64,000 nt of DNA from an uncultured Oscillospiraceae bacterium. Lineage in GTDB: Bacteria; Bacillota; Clostridia; Oscillospirales; Ruminococcaceae. The position numbers were made by a program, and so were the translations under genes. The notes under the pieces are model-generated. The model ran no database searches, was not told the origin of the DNA, and saw only the letters and a program-made list of their open reading frames with translations. The stretch is from positions 1 to 64,000 of the forward strand of contig CAKSAY010000004.1 in NCBI GenBank assembly GCA_934438055.1, in the 5' to 3' direction. Shown piece after piece: positions 27,756 through 40,034 of the stretch (position 1 is its first letter; each line of letters begins with the position of its first letter).

Positions 27756-28985
27756 TTAAGTATATAAATAATACTGTTTTGATTTTTCCTGAAACGCAAG
27801 ACTGCTCTGGTCAAATTTGTCATAGAGTTCATCCAGACCAAATTTTCCCGTTCTAATATAATCTCCACCAGTCAAATCATCAATATAATGATTCTCCAAA
27901 TAGGCAAAATCATTTGGATATAAGTCTCGAATAGTATATAACAAAGAAACACCTGTCTTCACACTGTCAAATGAAGCACGATCAAGCACCTGAATCTCCA
28001 CACCATTGCAGCTCTCATTTTTTAACTTAGAGGTTGTAGGCGTAAACGTTGTGGGACGGAAAAAGACGCCAGGCAAATGCAACGCATTCATTTGTTCAGC
28101 CAATTCATTGGCGTTAATCCAAGGAGCACCAATTATCTCAAAAGGTTTTGTTGTTCCTCTGCCCTCTGAAACATTCGTCCCCTCAAAAAGGCAGGTTCCG
28201 GAATAAACCAAAGCTGTGTCAACAGTTGGAATATTTGGAGACGGCATAATCCATGTCTGAAGTCCTGTTTCATCATAATACATGCTTCTATCCCAATTTT
28301 TCATCTTAATAACATGCAAGTCACAATAAATACCGTCCTCTTGATTGATAAACATAGCCAATTCCCCGGAGGTTAAGCCATAGCGCTGCGGAATCTCCGT
28401 AACGCCGACATAGCCTTCATAAGCCTCGTCTAACACACACCCCTGTACAACATCTCCTGAAATTGGATTGGGTCTATCTAAAACGACAAACGTCTTTCCA
28501 TTTTCAGCAGCAGCCTCCATGGCATACTTCATTGTGCTGATATACGTGTAGAATCTAGCGCCAACGTCCTGAATATCATAGACTAAAACGTCTACGTTTT
28601 CTAACATTTGAGGGGTCGGCTTTTTTATATCGCCATATAAACTATAAACAGGAAGTCCCGTTTTTTCGTCAACCTCGTTTTCCACATTGTCTCCCGCAGC
28701 AGCGGCGCCACGAATGCCATGTTCAGGCGCAAAAAGTGTTGTCAAATTCACCTTTTCATTAAGAACATCAATTGTGCTCTCAAAATTCGAGTCAACGCCT
28801 GTAGCATTTGTAATAAGGCCCACTCGTTTGTTTTCAAATAACTCCATATTCTCATCAATATTATCCACACCAAGCATCACATACGGCGGCCGGTGTGTAA
28901 CTGCCTCAAGGCTTATGTAACATAACGAAATAAACAGAGCAAACGCTAATACAATACATAAAATGGATTTCCCCTTAGCTTTCAT
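27756..28985 (-). CDS. namZ: Exo-beta-N-acetylmuramidase NamZ (DUF1343)
   Basis: A 409-residue GH171-type enzyme that removes terminal MurNAc from peptidoglycan fragments. An N-terminal hydrophobic segment (residues ~8-28) acts as signal or anchor. The domain then shows the family marks: KRVGLITNATGVD, LFAPEHGIRG, DIQDVGARFYTYIS, VLDRPNPI, MPSPNIPTVDTALVY and EGRGTTKPFE. Length is normal for a secreted member. It is monocistronic, with long gaps on both sides. It probably serves cell-wall turnover or recovery. Confidence 0.93.
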   Translation of the reverse strand: MKAKGKSILCIVLAFALFISLCYISLEAVTHRPPYVMLGVDNIDENMELFENKRVGLITNATGVDSNFESTIDVLNEKVNLTTLFAPEHGIRGAAAAGDNVENEVDEKTGLPVYSLYGDIKKPTPQMLENVDVLVYDIQDVGARFYTYISTMKYAMEAAAENGKTFVVLDRPNPISGDVVQGCVLDEAYEGYVGVTEIPQRYGLTSGELAMFINQEDGIYCDLHVIKMKNWDRSMYYDETGLQTWIMPSPNIPTVDTALVYSGTCLFEGTNVSEGRGTTKPFEIIGAPWINANELAEQMNALHLPGVFFRPTTFTPTTSKLKNESCNGVEIQVLDRASFDSVKTGVSLLYTIRDLYPNDFAYLENHYIDDLTGGDYIRTGKFGLDELYDKFDQSSLAFQEKSKQYYLYT

Positions 28986-29393
28986 CTATAACTCTCCTTT
29001 TCTAAATAATATAGCCTTATCCATAAAAAGATATCTAACAGAGTTGAACAGTCTCATACAAGTCAGCTTGATACAATCCATAAAATCCCTTTGCAAGCAA
29101 CACGTTCTTGTTCTGTAACAACAAATAGCATACTGTATGCTCCTGCTTTACGATTGTCAATCCAATTGCTCTCAAAGGTGCACCTAAAATCCTGCAATCA
29201 CAAATAAAAAATTCTAACAAACAATTTATCTCCTATCAAATAGAATCAAAACTGGAAATATTATAAAACAAATTTTATCATATGTCAACGCGCAATAATG
29301 CAAACCGGCAAAAGTTGATAAAATTAAGGTAAAATTTACAATATTTTTTTATTCACCAATCGTCTCTATTTTGCTAGAAATCTCATAAAACGA
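28986..29393. other. Intergenic region between namZ and dnaJ
   Basis: About 400 AT-rich bases. A 61-codon minus-strand frame (29035-29220) has no ribosome site and no family features. Nothing is supported beyond the dnaJ terminator at its right side. Confidence 0.45.
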
Positions 29394-29423
29394 AAAAGGA
29401 TATGTTAAAAAACACATCCTTTT
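29394..29423 (-). terminator. Terminator of the heat-shock operon
   Basis: AAAAGGAT (29394-29401) pairs with ATCCTTTT (29416-29423); the minus strand continues with T-rich sequence. It lies four bases after the dnaJ stop. Confidence 0.65.
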
Positions 29424-29427
29424 CATA

Positions 29428-30567
29428 TCAATCAAACATATCCCTTAATTTATCAAAAAATCCCTGCCGTTTTTGATAATTTTGTCCATCTAAAGAATTT
29501 TCAAACTCTTTCAAAGCCTCTTTTTGCGCCTTTGTCAGGTTTTTAGGAACTTCCACTGTCATAGTAGCCAACATATCGCCTCTGCCGCGACCGTTTAAAC
29601 GATGCACACCCTTTCCCTTTAAACGAAAGGTTGTTCCGGGTTGGGTTCCCTCTGCAATATGATATTTAACCTTACCGTCAATAGTTGGAACAACAACATC
29701 CGCCCCCATTGCAGCCTGCGCATAAGTAACGGGAACCTCACAGAGAATATCAAATCCTCTCCTTTTAAAAATCGGATCAGGTCGTACAGTAACAGCGACA
29801 TTTAAATCACCACTTGGTCCCTGATTTAAACCTGCATTGCCTCCAGAGCGAATCATCAAAGTCTGCCCGTCATCAATACCGGCCGGAATATTCACCTTAA
29901 TCTTTTTGGTTTTGCTCTCCCGGCCGCCGCCCTGACAAGATGGACAAGGAGAAGAGATAGTCTTTCCTTTTCCTCCGCAACGAGAACAGGTTCTTGTAGA
30001 AGTCACCATGCCAAATGGGGTTCTCTGCTGCACCTTTACCGTGCCACTTCCATGACAGTCAGGGCATGTTTGCGGGCTGCTTCCGGGCGCTGCTCCTGAA
30101 CCATGACACACATGACAACTCTCCATTCGAGTGACCGCAATCTCTTTCTCTGTTCCCTTGCACGCCTCTAAAAACGATATGGTCACACTAGCATATGCGT
30201 CCTCTCCCTGGCGCGGTGCGTTTGGATTCGCACGTCGCGAACCTCCTCCAAAACCACCGCCAAAAAAACCCTCAAAAATATCTCCAATGTCAAAATCACC
30301 AAATCCGCCGTAACCGCCACCGCCGCCGGCTGCATTGGGATCAACACCCGCATGACCAAACTGATCATAACGCGCTCTCTTTTGAGCGTCTGACAAAACC
30401 TCATAAGCCTCGCTCACTTCTTTAAAGTGTTTCTCAGCCTCTTGATCGCCCGGATTTAAATCAGGATGGTATTTTTTTGCCAACTTACGGTAGGCCTTTT
30501 TAATTTCCTCCTCCGACGCGCCTTTGGAAATCCCCAGGACTTCATAATAATCGCGTTTGTTCGCCAA
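29428..30567 (-). CDS. dnaJ: Chaperone DnaJ
   Basis: 379 residues. J domain with the HPD tripeptide ([10 protein letters not shown]), a Gly/Phe-rich linker (residues ~70-125), four zinc-binding CxxCxGxG repeats ([32 protein letters not shown]) and the C-terminal substrate-binding domains. The start is TTG at 30567: AAGGTGG lies about 9 bases upstream and the product then begins [11 protein letters not shown] like other DnaJ proteins. It stimulates the DnaK ATPase. Last gene of the hrcA operon. Confidence 0.97.
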   Translation of the reverse strand: MANKRDYYEVLGISKGASEEEIKKAYRKLAKKYHPDLNPGDQEAEKHFKEVSEAYEVLSDAQKRARYDQFGHAGVDPNAAGGGGGYGGFGDFDIGDIFEGFFGGGFGGGSRRANPNAPRQGEDAYASVTISFLEACKGTEKEIAVTRMESCHVCHGSGAAPGSSPQTCPDCHGSGTVKVQQRTPFGMVTSTRTCSRCGGKGKTISSPCPSCQGGGRESKTKKIKVNIPAGIDDGQTLMIRSGGNAGLNQGPSGDLNVAVTVRPDPIFKRRGFDILCEVPVTYAQAAMGADVVVPTIDGKVKYHIAEGTQPGTTFRLKGKGVHRLNGRGRGDMLATMTVEVPKNLTKAQKEALKEFENSLDGQNYQKRQGFFDKLRDMFD

Positions 30568-30657
30568 TCCTATCTTCCACCTTTCCAAATCTCAACTAAA
30601 GTCATCCAAAAATGGGCAATGCGCCGAAACAAAACGCTTCGACGCTTCCCCGATATC

Positions 30658-32520
<1,863 letters not shown>

Positions 32521-32549
32521 TCATAAATAAATCACTTATATCATGAACG

Positions 32550-33167
32550 CTACGGATTTGCCACAACAACCATCGCAGGACGAATTGCCCTTTCTCCCAT
32601 ACGATAGCCTTTCTGGAAAACCTCGCAGATAATATTCTCACCGTAATTTTCATCTTCAACCTGATTCACTGCATTGTGCCAAACCGGATTGAATTCCTCT
32701 CCAAGCGCCTGAACTTCCTCAACTCCCATTTTTGCGAGCAACTCATGAAACTGCGAAACAATTAAAGCAACACCGCTTTTGAGCTGATCCTCGTCTGCGG
32801 CGGCAGCAAGAGCGCGCTCTAGGTTGTCGAGCACAGCAAGAAAATCTAAAACGCAATCAGCAGTTGCATTTTGATAGGTATCCTGCTTTTCTTTCTGCGT
32901 TCTCTTTCTAAAATTATCAAATTCCGCAAACTGGCGCAACTCCTTTTCTTTCAAACAGGCAATTTCATCCTCAAGTTTTTGGAGTTTAACAGCCATTTCA
33001 TCCTTTTGCGCCTCTTCGCCTTCACCAACCCCCTCTTCCGGCTCCTGATCGGAATCATCTAGGTTCTGCGGGTTTTGTTCTTCAAGCTCAATCTCTGCCT
33101 GCGCTTGTTTCTGCTCGCATTTTTTGACTTCTTCGATATCTTTATTTTTATCCGTCTTATCCGCCAT
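32550..33167 (-). CDS. grpE: Nucleotide exchange factor GrpE
   Basis: 205 residues. An acidic, disordered N-terminus is followed by a long coiled coil (residues ~65-110, ending EFDNFRKRTQKEK) and the beta-domain with NPVWHNAV and FQKGYRMGERAIRPAMVVV. The start is the ATG at 33167 with AAAGGAG nine bases before; it overlaps the end of hrcA by 11 bases. GrpE releases ADP from DnaK. Confidence 0.95.
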   Translation of the reverse strand: MADKTDKNKDIEEVKKCEQKQAQAEIELEEQNPQNLDDSDQEPEEGVGEGEEAQKDEMAVKLQKLEDEIACLKEKELRQFAEFDNFRKRTQKEKQDTYQNATADCVLDFLAVLDNLERALAAAADEDQLKSGVALIVSQFHELLAKMGVEEVQALGEEFNPVWHNAVNQVEDENYGENIICEVFQKGYRMGERAIRPAMVVVANP

Positions 33168-34203
33168 CCTCATCTTCTCCTTTCTCCTTATCCTCAATCA
33201 TATTCTGAATCAAGTCTCCAACGCTTTGAGAAAAATATTCCACATAGGGGATAATCTTAGAATAGTCCAATCGAATAGGTCCTATGACACCAAAGGGTCC
33301 TATCTCATTCGGTGAATTTCTCCTGGAAAGAATCAAGCTTGCATTGGTGATGGCAAAGGTGCCAACCTCGCTGCCAAACATGACATGAATGCCATCTAAA
33401 GCGCCGGCTAAAATATTGCTGATTTCGTTCTTTGTGTTAATGAAAGAAACGAGCTCTTGCGCATCAAAGTCTGCACATTGCAGAAGATTTCCCTCTCCTT
33501 TAATCTCAATATCCTTTTTAGAAAGCTCATCTGAAATCTGATAAAGCGTATATAACAACGGCGAAAGACTAAGCATATAGCTTCCCAAAGCAACTGCTAA
33601 ATTCTGCAACATTGCCGGTGTAAGCTCCTCAACCTTGACTCCCGTTAGTTCTTTATTCACAAGGTTTTCAAAAAATTCCAGCTGCTTGTTGTCCAAGTCA
33701 AATTCCAAACGACAAATTTTGTTTTTGATGTCGCCCGTTGAAGTAATCAGCAGCAAAGCATACAACTTTCTGCCGGCCGGAACAACCTCAACCTTAGTGA
33801 TCACTGAAAACTTAGGAAGATTAGAAGCGCTCACAGCAGCGCAACCCGTAATTTCAGCCAAAGCATTTAAAGCGTTGTCCATTACAGCTGAGATGGAACT
33901 ATTGTCTACAGCAATCATCTCATCGACGCGCTGTTTTTCAATCTCAGTTAATTCATTTGGTTTCATCAAACGGCTGATATAGGTTCGATAAGCAATGAGT
34001 GTCGGCATTCGTCCGGCAGAGGTATGCGGTTGTTCAAGGAAACCCAATCTATCCAACGTAGCCATATCATTGCGAATCGTGGCAGAAGAAACGCTATATC
34101 CAAGCATAGCGGCAACTGTGTTAGAACTGACAGGCTCGCCGGTTCGAATAAACTGATCGATGACGCACTCTAAAATTTTCAGTCGCCTGTCATCGCTTTT
34201 CAT
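33157..34203 (-). CDS. hrcA: Heat-inducible repressor HrcA
   Basis: 348 residues. The N-terminal winged helix includes RRLKILECVIDQFIRTGEPV, SSATIRNDMATLD and the family hallmark QPHTSAGRMPT. The GAF-like core and C-terminal IGPIRLDYSKIIPYVEY follow. The start at 34203 has AGGTGA upstream. The operator is the CIRCE element 28 bases before the start, so HrcA represses its own operon and folds with chaperonin help. Confidence 0.97.
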   Translation of the reverse strand: MKSDDRRLKILECVIDQFIRTGEPVSSNTVAAMLGYSVSSATIRNDMATLDRLGFLEQPHTSAGRMPTLIAYRTYISRLMKPNELTEIEKQRVDEMIAVDNSSISAVMDNALNALAEITGCAAVSASNLPKFSVITKVEVVPAGRKLYALLLITSTGDIKNKICRLEFDLDNKQLEFFENLVNKELTGVKVEELTPAMLQNLAVALGSYMLSLSPLLYTLYQISDELSKKDIEIKGEGNLLQCADFDAQELVSFINTKNEISNILAGALDGIHVMFGSEVGTFAITNASLILSRRNSPNEIGPFGVIGPIRLDYSKIIPYVEYFSQSVGDLIQNMIEDKEKGEDEDGG

Positions 34204-34230
34204 CTTTTTCACCTCGATATGCCTGTTGTT

Positions 34231-34257
34231 TTAGCACTCTCATTCATAGAGTGCTAA
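34231..34257. promoter_or_regulatory. CIRCE operator
   Basis: TTAGCACTC (34231-34239), nine bases, GAGTGCTAA (34249-34257): a perfect match to the CIRCE consensus. It overlaps the expected transcription start of the hrcA operon, so bound HrcA blocks initiation. Confidence 0.98.
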
Positions 34258-34261
34258 CATT

Positions 34262-34290
34262 AATATACCATCTATCATTCCCAATGTCAA
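34262..34290 (-). promoter_or_regulatory. Promoter of the hrcA-grpE-dnaK-dnaJ operon
   Basis: On the minus strand, TTGACA (34290-34285), a 17-base spacer and TATATT (34267-34262), directly before the CIRCE element. Confidence 0.92.
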
Positions 34291-34313
34291 GCAACTCATT
34301 CAAAATTTTTAGA

Positions 34314-36461
34314 TCATTTTTCCAAACTCGGCTCTCCTCTCATTGTTAAAGCAATCCGATTTCGTGTAAGATCCAAATCCAAAATCCAAACGGTTACAAT
34401 ATCTCCCACCTTGACAACATCATTTGGGTGCTGAATAAAATGGTCGGAAATCTGACTAATGTGCACCAAACCGTCCTGATGTACACCAATATCAACAAAA
34501 CAACCAAAGTCAATAATATTGCGGACAGTTCCGGAAAGCTTCATGCCACGTCTCAAATCCTTTATCTCCATAATATCCTGCCGGAGAATGGGCGCGTCAA
34601 GCATATCTCGTGGATCGCGGCCCGGCATAGTGAGCTCTTGCACAATGTCAAGCAAGGTGGGAACGCCAATGCCTATCTCCTCTGCTAAATCTTGTTTGTC
34701 CATCTTATCCACCGCTTGTTTTAAATCGTTTAACCGGCCAATTCCCGCTTTGGAAAATCCGCAAATGTTTAGTAGTCTTTCTGCCGCTTGATAGCTCTCA
34801 GGATGGACTGCTGTATTATCTAAAGGATTATCTCCCCCACGAATTCTCATAAAACCTGCGGATTGTTCAAAGGCCTTTTTCCCCAGCTTTGGCACCTTCA
34901 AAAGCTCCCGGCGATTGTGAAATGCACCATTTTCATCTCGATATTGAATGATATTTTTTGCAATACCAACATGAATTCCTGAAACTCTTTGCAAAAGAGA
35001 AACCGAAGCCGTATTTAAATTTACGCCTACCGCGTTCACGCAATCTTCAACCACTCTGTCTAATGTCTGGCCAAGCTCGGCTTGCGGCATGTCGTGTTGA
35101 TATTGTCCGACCCCAATTCCTTTGGGTTCAATTTTGACCAATTCTGCTAGGGGGTCCTGCACCCTGCGTGCAATTGAAACGCTGCTGCGGATGGTAACGT
35201 CATATTCAGGGAATTCCTCAGCGGCAAGCTTAGACGCTGAATAAATCGATGCGCCCGATTCATCCACAATTAAATAGGCAACATCTTCATCAATTTCTTG
35301 AATTACAGATGCAATAAAAGCCTCTGTCTCTCTGGAGGCAGTGCCATTTCCAATGGCAAACAGTTGAACATGGTGCCGTTTCACCAAGTCTATAACCGTT
35401 TTCTTCGCTTGTTCAACCTTGCTCTGCGGTGGGGTGGGAAAAATAACACCTATGTCTAAAACCTTTCCTGTTCCATCCACTACTGCCAGCTTACAACCGG
35501 TGCGATAAGCAGGATCAACACCCATAACCACCTTGCCTTTAATCGGCGGACGGAGCAAAAGCTGCCGTAAATTAGATGCAAACAATTCTAACGAAGCCTG
35601 ATTCGCCCTTTCTGTTAAATCCTTCCTAATGCGTCTTATCACTGCTGGAAGCAAAAGTCTTGAGAGGCTGTCGCTGCAAGCCTCACCAACCAAATCCGAC
35701 GACGCGTTGTCTCCCTTTATGAATGTCTTTTCTAAGGGGAGCAAAAGCATCTTGCTGTCACATTCAATATTGATATGTAAAAAATTCTCTTTCTCCCCTC
35801 GATTGATTGCCAATACACGATGATTAGCAACTCTGCAAACAGCCTCATGAAAGTCATTATACATCTGATATGGCGAATTATCCGGTAGATCCTTACCCTG
35901 CACTGATAAAACTCCATTACGCCATAAAATAGTGTATAAGCTCTGGCGGATATTCGGATTTTCAGATATTTGTTCAGCCAAAATATCAATCGCTCCCTGC
36001 AGCGCGTCCTGAACCGTCTGCACCTTATCGTTTAAATAATGCTCTGCAAGCGCTTGAGGGCTCTCCTCACCCTGTTTTAAAATATCTTCCGCTAAAGGCG
36101 CTAATCCATTTTCTTTAGCAACAGAAGCCCTTGTCTTTCGTTTCGGGCGGAAAGGCCGATATATATCCTCAAGCGCTGTCACAGTCTGTGCATGCTCAAT
36201 CGCTCTCTCCAGTTCCGACGTCCAATTTCCCTGCTCCTGAAGCTTTCGGGAAAGCTCATCTTTTTTGCTCAAAAGCGCTTCTAAATATTCTATTCTCTCC
36301 TGCATCTTCCGAAGCGTCTGATCATCTAATGAACCTGTTCTCTCTTTTCTATAACGGGCAATGAACGGCACTGTATTGCCCTCTTTGAGCAGTTCCACAA
36401 CAGCCTCAGCCTGACCGTGTCTAATCGAAAACTCCTCCTGCAGCATTTGAAGTAAATCCAT
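34314..36461 (-). CDS. tex: Tex-type RNA-binding protein
   Basis: 715 residues, the normal length for Tex. The N-terminal helical part contains NTVPFIARYRKERTGSLDD. The RNase H-like YqgF domain has MGVDPAYRTGCKLAVVD. A helix-hairpin-helix pair lies around LLQRVSGIHVGIAKNII, and the C-terminal S1 domain starts LRRGMKLSGTVRNIIDFG. Tex associates with transcription and binds RNA; its precise role is unsettled. The gene stands alone on the minus strand upstream of the hrcA promoter. Confidence 0.96.
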   Translation of the reverse strand: MDLLQMLQEEFSIRHGQAEAVVELLKEGNTVPFIARYRKERTGSLDDQTLRKMQERIEYLEALLSKKDELSRKLQEQGNWTSELERAIEHAQTVTALEDIYRPFRPKRKTRASVAKENGLAPLAEDILKQGEESPQALAEHYLNDKVQTVQDALQGAIDILAEQISENPNIRQSLYTILWRNGVLSVQGKDLPDNSPYQMYNDFHEAVCRVANHRVLAINRGEKENFLHINIECDSKMLLLPLEKTFIKGDNASSDLVGEACSDSLSRLLLPAVIRRIRKDLTERANQASLELFASNLRQLLLRPPIKGKVVMGVDPAYRTGCKLAVVDGTGKVLDIGVIFPTPPQSKVEQAKKTVIDLVKRHHVQLFAIGNGTASRETEAFIASVIQEIDEDVAYLIVDESGASIYSASKLAAEEFPEYDVTIRSSVSIARRVQDPLAELVKIEPKGIGVGQYQHDMPQAELGQTLDRVVEDCVNAVGVNLNTASVSLLQRVSGIHVGIAKNIIQYRDENGAFHNRRELLKVPKLGKKAFEQSAGFMRIRGGDNPLDNTAVHPESYQAAERLLNICGFSKAGIGRLNDLKQAVDKMDKQDLAEEIGIGVPTLLDIVQELTMPGRDPRDMLDAPILRQDIMEIKDLRRGMKLSGTVRNIIDFGCFVDIGVHQDGLVHISQISDHFIQHPNDVVKVGDIVTVWILDLDLTRNRIALTMRGEPSLEK

Positions 36462-36627
36462 TTTTTCATCCCTTTACATTTAAAATTTCCCATCCAAATA
36501 AAACAGTTAAAAAAGTGCACTCTGTAAGTTTAGAAGGCGTCCTCGCTTTCATGATAAAAGCAACTCATTTCGCCGCACTGTATTTCTATTTTATGTTGCT
36601 CCGCGCTCATCGCGCCCTCTTAATAAA

Positions 36628-36663
36628 AAATGCCCGCCGAACATTACACAACGGCGGGCATTT
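36628..36663. terminator. Terminator of the GldA-F-G/DUF4340 operon
   Basis: A 12-bp perfect stem, 36628-36639 with 36652-36663, GC-rich, with a T-run on the minus strand. It lies 12 bases after the last stop of the operon. Confidence 0.88.
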
Positions 36664-36675
36664 GAATCACTGCTT

Positions 36676-37692
36676 TCAGCTAAAGCTAACAGTTACCCAT
36701 GGCAGTGAAGATTCCATAACACTATAAACAACAGGTCGGCCGGAAAGCATGACATAGTATTCATTTTCCGGAACACTTGAAGAAGAATCCTCTTCATTCA
36801 CCGTCTCGGTAACTTTGGAAACATTTCCAATCAACAAAGTATAATCCTCTCCATTAATTTTATATTCCACTTTAACAGCAGGCTGCGCTAAACCATAGTC
36901 GGAAAGCTCCTGCTCTGATGGATTCACAGATGCTACAGACTGCGCAGTTAAGCTTGAAATGCTATTCTGCATTAGGGTTTGATTCTCGTCGCTCAACTGC
37001 ATACCCTGTGGAGAAACAATTTGTAATTTACCATCATCGCCTTTATTCATCACAACAGGCGCCGCTAAATCAGAGCGCGTAATTGTGCAGGACTCAACAC
37101 CCGGCAATTCATTCCCGTTTTCATCTGTCGTTTGAATATAAGGAACAAGCGTCAAATCCACATAGTCATCAGGCGTTTGCATATAAACCTCAGCGTCACT
37201 GGCAGAAATAAGAGCAATGTCCTGTTGTTCATCTAGCCGGGCATATCTCCCTGTGCTGTCAGGATTTTCGTTTCCCAACTTGAGAGTTTTGGTGCTCCCG
37301 TCCGGATAAAACGCAATCACCGTCGCTTTTGGGTTGTCTAGCCCATACGCCGACAAATCATCCACCGGGGTGAAAACTTTCTCGGCATAAAGCGTTTTCA
37401 TCTGTTCTGCCGGTTCGCTGGTTCTAAGATCATACTGCGGAATCTGCTCATAGCCTGCAACTGACCACGCTATCTCCCCGTCCTCATTCTGCCCATTCTG
37501 GACAATCTCATATTCAGAGCCCTGATTTGTAACTTTAACATTCGTAGGAAGCTCCTGTTGCTGGATGAACGGTATTTTTTCGCTTTCAATTGAAGTTTCT
37601 CCAACGCCGAAATATAAAAATAGGGCGAGAATCACAAGAAGAACAGCTACAACTCCTGTGGAAATCCAAAGCAATTGTTTTTTTTGTTTCAT
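36676..37692 (-). CDS. DUF4340 protein of a Gld-type ABC transporter operon
   Basis: 338 residues. One N-terminal TM helix (residues ~9-28) anchors an extracellular domain of DUF4340, with repeated units of the form YGLDNPKATVIAFYPDG and YGLAQPAVKVEYKING followed by LGN/IGN. The family regularly accompanies GldG-type proteins. It is the last gene of the operon. The substrate is unknown; a role at the cell surface or wall is inferred from the topology. Confidence 0.87.
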   Translation of the reverse strand: MKQKKQLLWISTGVVAVLLVILALFLYFGVGETSIESEKIPFIQQQELPTNVKVTNQGSEYEIVQNGQNEDGEIAWSVAGYEQIPQYDLRTSEPAEQMKTLYAEKVFTPVDDLSAYGLDNPKATVIAFYPDGSTKTLKLGNENPDSTGRYARLDEQQDIALISASDAEVYMQTPDDYVDLTLVPYIQTTDENGNELPGVESCTITRSDLAAPVVMNKGDDGKLQIVSPQGMQLSDENQTLMQNSISSLTAQSVASVNPSEQELSDYGLAQPAVKVEYKINGEDYTLLIGNVSKVTETVNEEDSSSSVPENEYYVMLSGRPVVYSVMESSLPWVTVSFS

Positions 37693-37716
37693 TTGTTTCC
37701 TCCTTATGCAAATTCC

Positions 37717-39156
37717 TTAACGATTCCGGCGCCTTGTCCAAACCCAAATGCCAATCACAGCAATCGCAACAGGTAGAACAATCATAACCAAAAATGTCAA
37801 AAGCATCGAAGTCATCGCGCTAATTCCCAACGGCGCTCCGGTCAGCGTTTTGGGCACAACATTGACAGAGCTCGGTTTGTTTGCCGCAATGCCAAAACTA
37901 CTCATAATCAAATCACCGTTGCCTAAAGTAGGCGCGTCGAGATAAGCTAGCATTTGAATGGAAGCAAAGCTAAGCACTCTGGAAGACGCTGTGTCATTTG
38001 TCTTTTCCGCGGCCAACGCAACAGGATAACTCTTTTTCTCAGCATCTGCATAATTCCAATCCTCGCCGGCGCCATCCGGTCTCACAATGCAGGTGTTATT
38101 TGTAGTCATAAATTCACTGACTGCAACTGCGCTATCCTGTGGAGCAACCTGCTGCAATTCTTTACAATAGGGCGCGAGAACAGGAAGATCGGCGTCCGGC
38201 ATATTCACAACATACGGAGAAGATGGAGAAACTGACACGTATGTCGTATAAGGACCGTTGGCCATATAGTTAGAGTCGGTTTCAAGCACAGAAGCCTGTT
38301 GCACCTGAATGCCCCACTTTGCCAAAAATGCTTCAAGATTCGGCAAAGATTTCTGTTCAGCAGAGGCAAAATAAACAACAGTCTTTCCAAGATTTCCGCC
38401 ATTGTCAAGATAAGCGTCCAGTTGCGCAATCTCCTCCGCTGTATAGTCAACCGTAGGCGCTGCAATCACCACCAAATCCGTATCTGCAGCAATGGTAGCT
38501 GTTGTCAAATTAATCGTATCACAAACGTAATTATTCTTTTCAAACACGTCATTTAGGCTAGAAATATCTAACTCATCATGCCCCTGAATAAACTCTAAAT
38601 GAATAGGATTTACGCCCGCAACATACTCTAATGCAACAGCGATGGTCTGCTCAACATTGGAAAGTATTTCAGGATTTTGGTAGGTTGAATTACTGCCTAG
38701 ACTGAACAAGTCACCGGAAGAAATATATTGCTCACGTCCGTTTTCACCAACCACTAAAATGCCTCCTGCTGACAAATCCTCATCAGCATACTTCTGATAA
38801 AAATCCGGATTCTGATCTAAATCCACAAAAGAGACAGATAAACAAGACGAGGCATCTACCATGTTTTCAATCACATTATATGCCTGCAACGACATGCTCG
38901 AAGCCGTCTTAAAAGTCTGCTCATCATCTAACACATAAATTGTTGCATTTTGACTATACGAGTGCAAAAAATCGGTGGTATTATCTGAAATTTCATAAAC
39001 CTGATTGGAAGTCAAATCTATTTCCCAATTAAATTCGTCTATTAAAAGCGATGCGATAATGTTCACAAGAATAACAGCTGCAATAAACAGGGCTGTTATG
39101 GCAACTGTCATAGATGAATGCTGCACCTTCTTGCTGTGTAAAAATTTTTTCATCAA
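37717..39156 (-). CDS. GldG-like auxiliary protein of the ABC transporter
   Basis: 479 residues. A TM helix near the N-terminus (~19-40), an extracellular ABC-type_uncharacterised domain with FNWEIDLTSNQVYEISDNT, GVNPIHLEFIQGHDE and the GGNLGKTVVYFAS strand, and a second TM helix at the C-terminus (~452-473). Members pair with GldA/GldF. A 173-base gap separates it from the permease gene, unusual inside such an operon, but I see no gene or terminator there. Confidence 0.87.
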   Translation of the reverse strand: MMKKFLHSKKVQHSSMTVAITALFIAAVILVNIIASLLIDEFNWEIDLTSNQVYEISDNTTDFLHSYSQNATIYVLDDEQTFKTASSMSLQAYNVIENMVDASSCLSVSFVDLDQNPDFYQKYADEDLSAGGILVVGENGREQYISSGDLFSLGSNSTYQNPEILSNVEQTIAVALEYVAGVNPIHLEFIQGHDELDISSLNDVFEKNNYVCDTINLTTATIAADTDLVVIAAPTVDYTAEEIAQLDAYLDNGGNLGKTVVYFASAEQKSLPNLEAFLAKWGIQVQQASVLETDSNYMANGPYTTYVSVSPSSPYVVNMPDADLPVLAPYCKELQQVAPQDSAVAVSEFMTTNNTCIVRPDGAGEDWNYADAEKKSYPVALAAEKTNDTASSRVLSFASIQMLAYLDAPTLGNGDLIMSSFGIAANKPSSVNVVPKTLTGAPLGISAMTSMLLTFLVMIVLPVAIAVIGIWVWTRRRNR

Positions 39157-39329
39157 ACCATGCCTTTCCGGCCTTCGCCATAGATTTCTTTCAAAGACAC
39201 ATTGCGTAGTGCTGCCTCATCAATCATTCATAAAGCTTCATCTTTTCTATGTATGACTGCAAAAGAGACAAACCTCGCAACCGTATATCGTCTACTAAGC
39301 GTTTTGCGCCTGAACAAAAATGTTGTATG

Positions 39330-40034
39330 TCAACCCCAGCGCTTCTTTTCCAATGTACGAACTGTTAAGAAATTAAAAACAACAATCACACTGATAAAAT
39401 ACAGGATGTCTGCAATATTGAGCAGACCGGCTGTAAAATCGCGGTATCTTCCCATGAAAGAAAGCTGATTTAACACTGTTTGCAACCAATCAAAAGGTAC
39501 GTATTGTGCAAAGACGTCTAAATACATAAACAGCAAAAATACGCCAAAAGAACCAATTGCCGCAACCACTTGGCTTTTCGTAAGAGAAGAGACGAAAACG
39601 CCAATGGAAATGAGCGCTCCTCCTAACAGAAGAATGCCAATAATATTTCCTATGATTTCCATGATGGAGAGCGGAACAAAACAAGCAATAATAATGGCAT
39701 AAAGAATCGTAACAGCCGCGCCAATAGCAAACATAATATAAGCTGCTAAAAACTTTCCGTAAACCAATCCATTGAGGGAAACAGGGGAGGTCAACAAAAG
39801 TTGATCCGTTCTTCCTCGAAACTCTTCGCTAAAGAGTCGCATGGTTAAAATCGGAATAACAAACATAACAATCATAAACATCGACTCAAACACAATGCTT
39901 AAATCACTTGAATTGACTGTTAAAACGCCCGCAAAAAAGTAAAAACCGGAAAAGAAATAAAAAATAGCCAGAAAAATATAACCAATAGCCGATGAAAAAT
40001 AAGCGCCAAGCTCTCTCTTTAAAATCGCTGCCAT
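39330..40034 (-). CDS. ABC-2 family permease (GldF-like)
   Basis: 234 residues with six TM segments. It opens AILKRELGAYFSSAIGYIF and contains ILTMRLFSEEFRGRTDQLLLTSPVS, the cytosolic loop typical of this permease family. It starts directly at the stop of the ATPase gene (no gap), so the two are coupled. In Clostridia these systems are not linked to gliding; the cargo is unknown. Confidence 0.9.
   Translation of the reverse strand: MAAILKRELGAYFSSAIGYIFLAIFYFFSGFYFFAGVLTVNSSDLSIVFESMFMIVMFVIPILTMRLFSEEFRGRTDQLLLTSPVSLNGLVYGKFLAAYIMFAIGAAVTILYAIIIACFVPLSIMEIIGNIIGILLLGGALISIGVFVSSLTKSQVVAAIGSFGVFLLFMYLDVFAQYVPFDWLQTVLNQLSFMGRYRDFTAGLLNIADILYFISVIVVFNFLTVRTLEKKRWG

Noticed and set aside
29035..29220. 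A 61-codon minus-strand frame between namZ and dnaJ
   Set aside because: No ribosome site, no conserved pattern, AT-rich surroundings.
39157..39329. A small gene in the gap of the Gld-type operon
   Set aside because: Minus-strand frames are short and lack ribosome sites; the ORFs on the plus strand have no family features.
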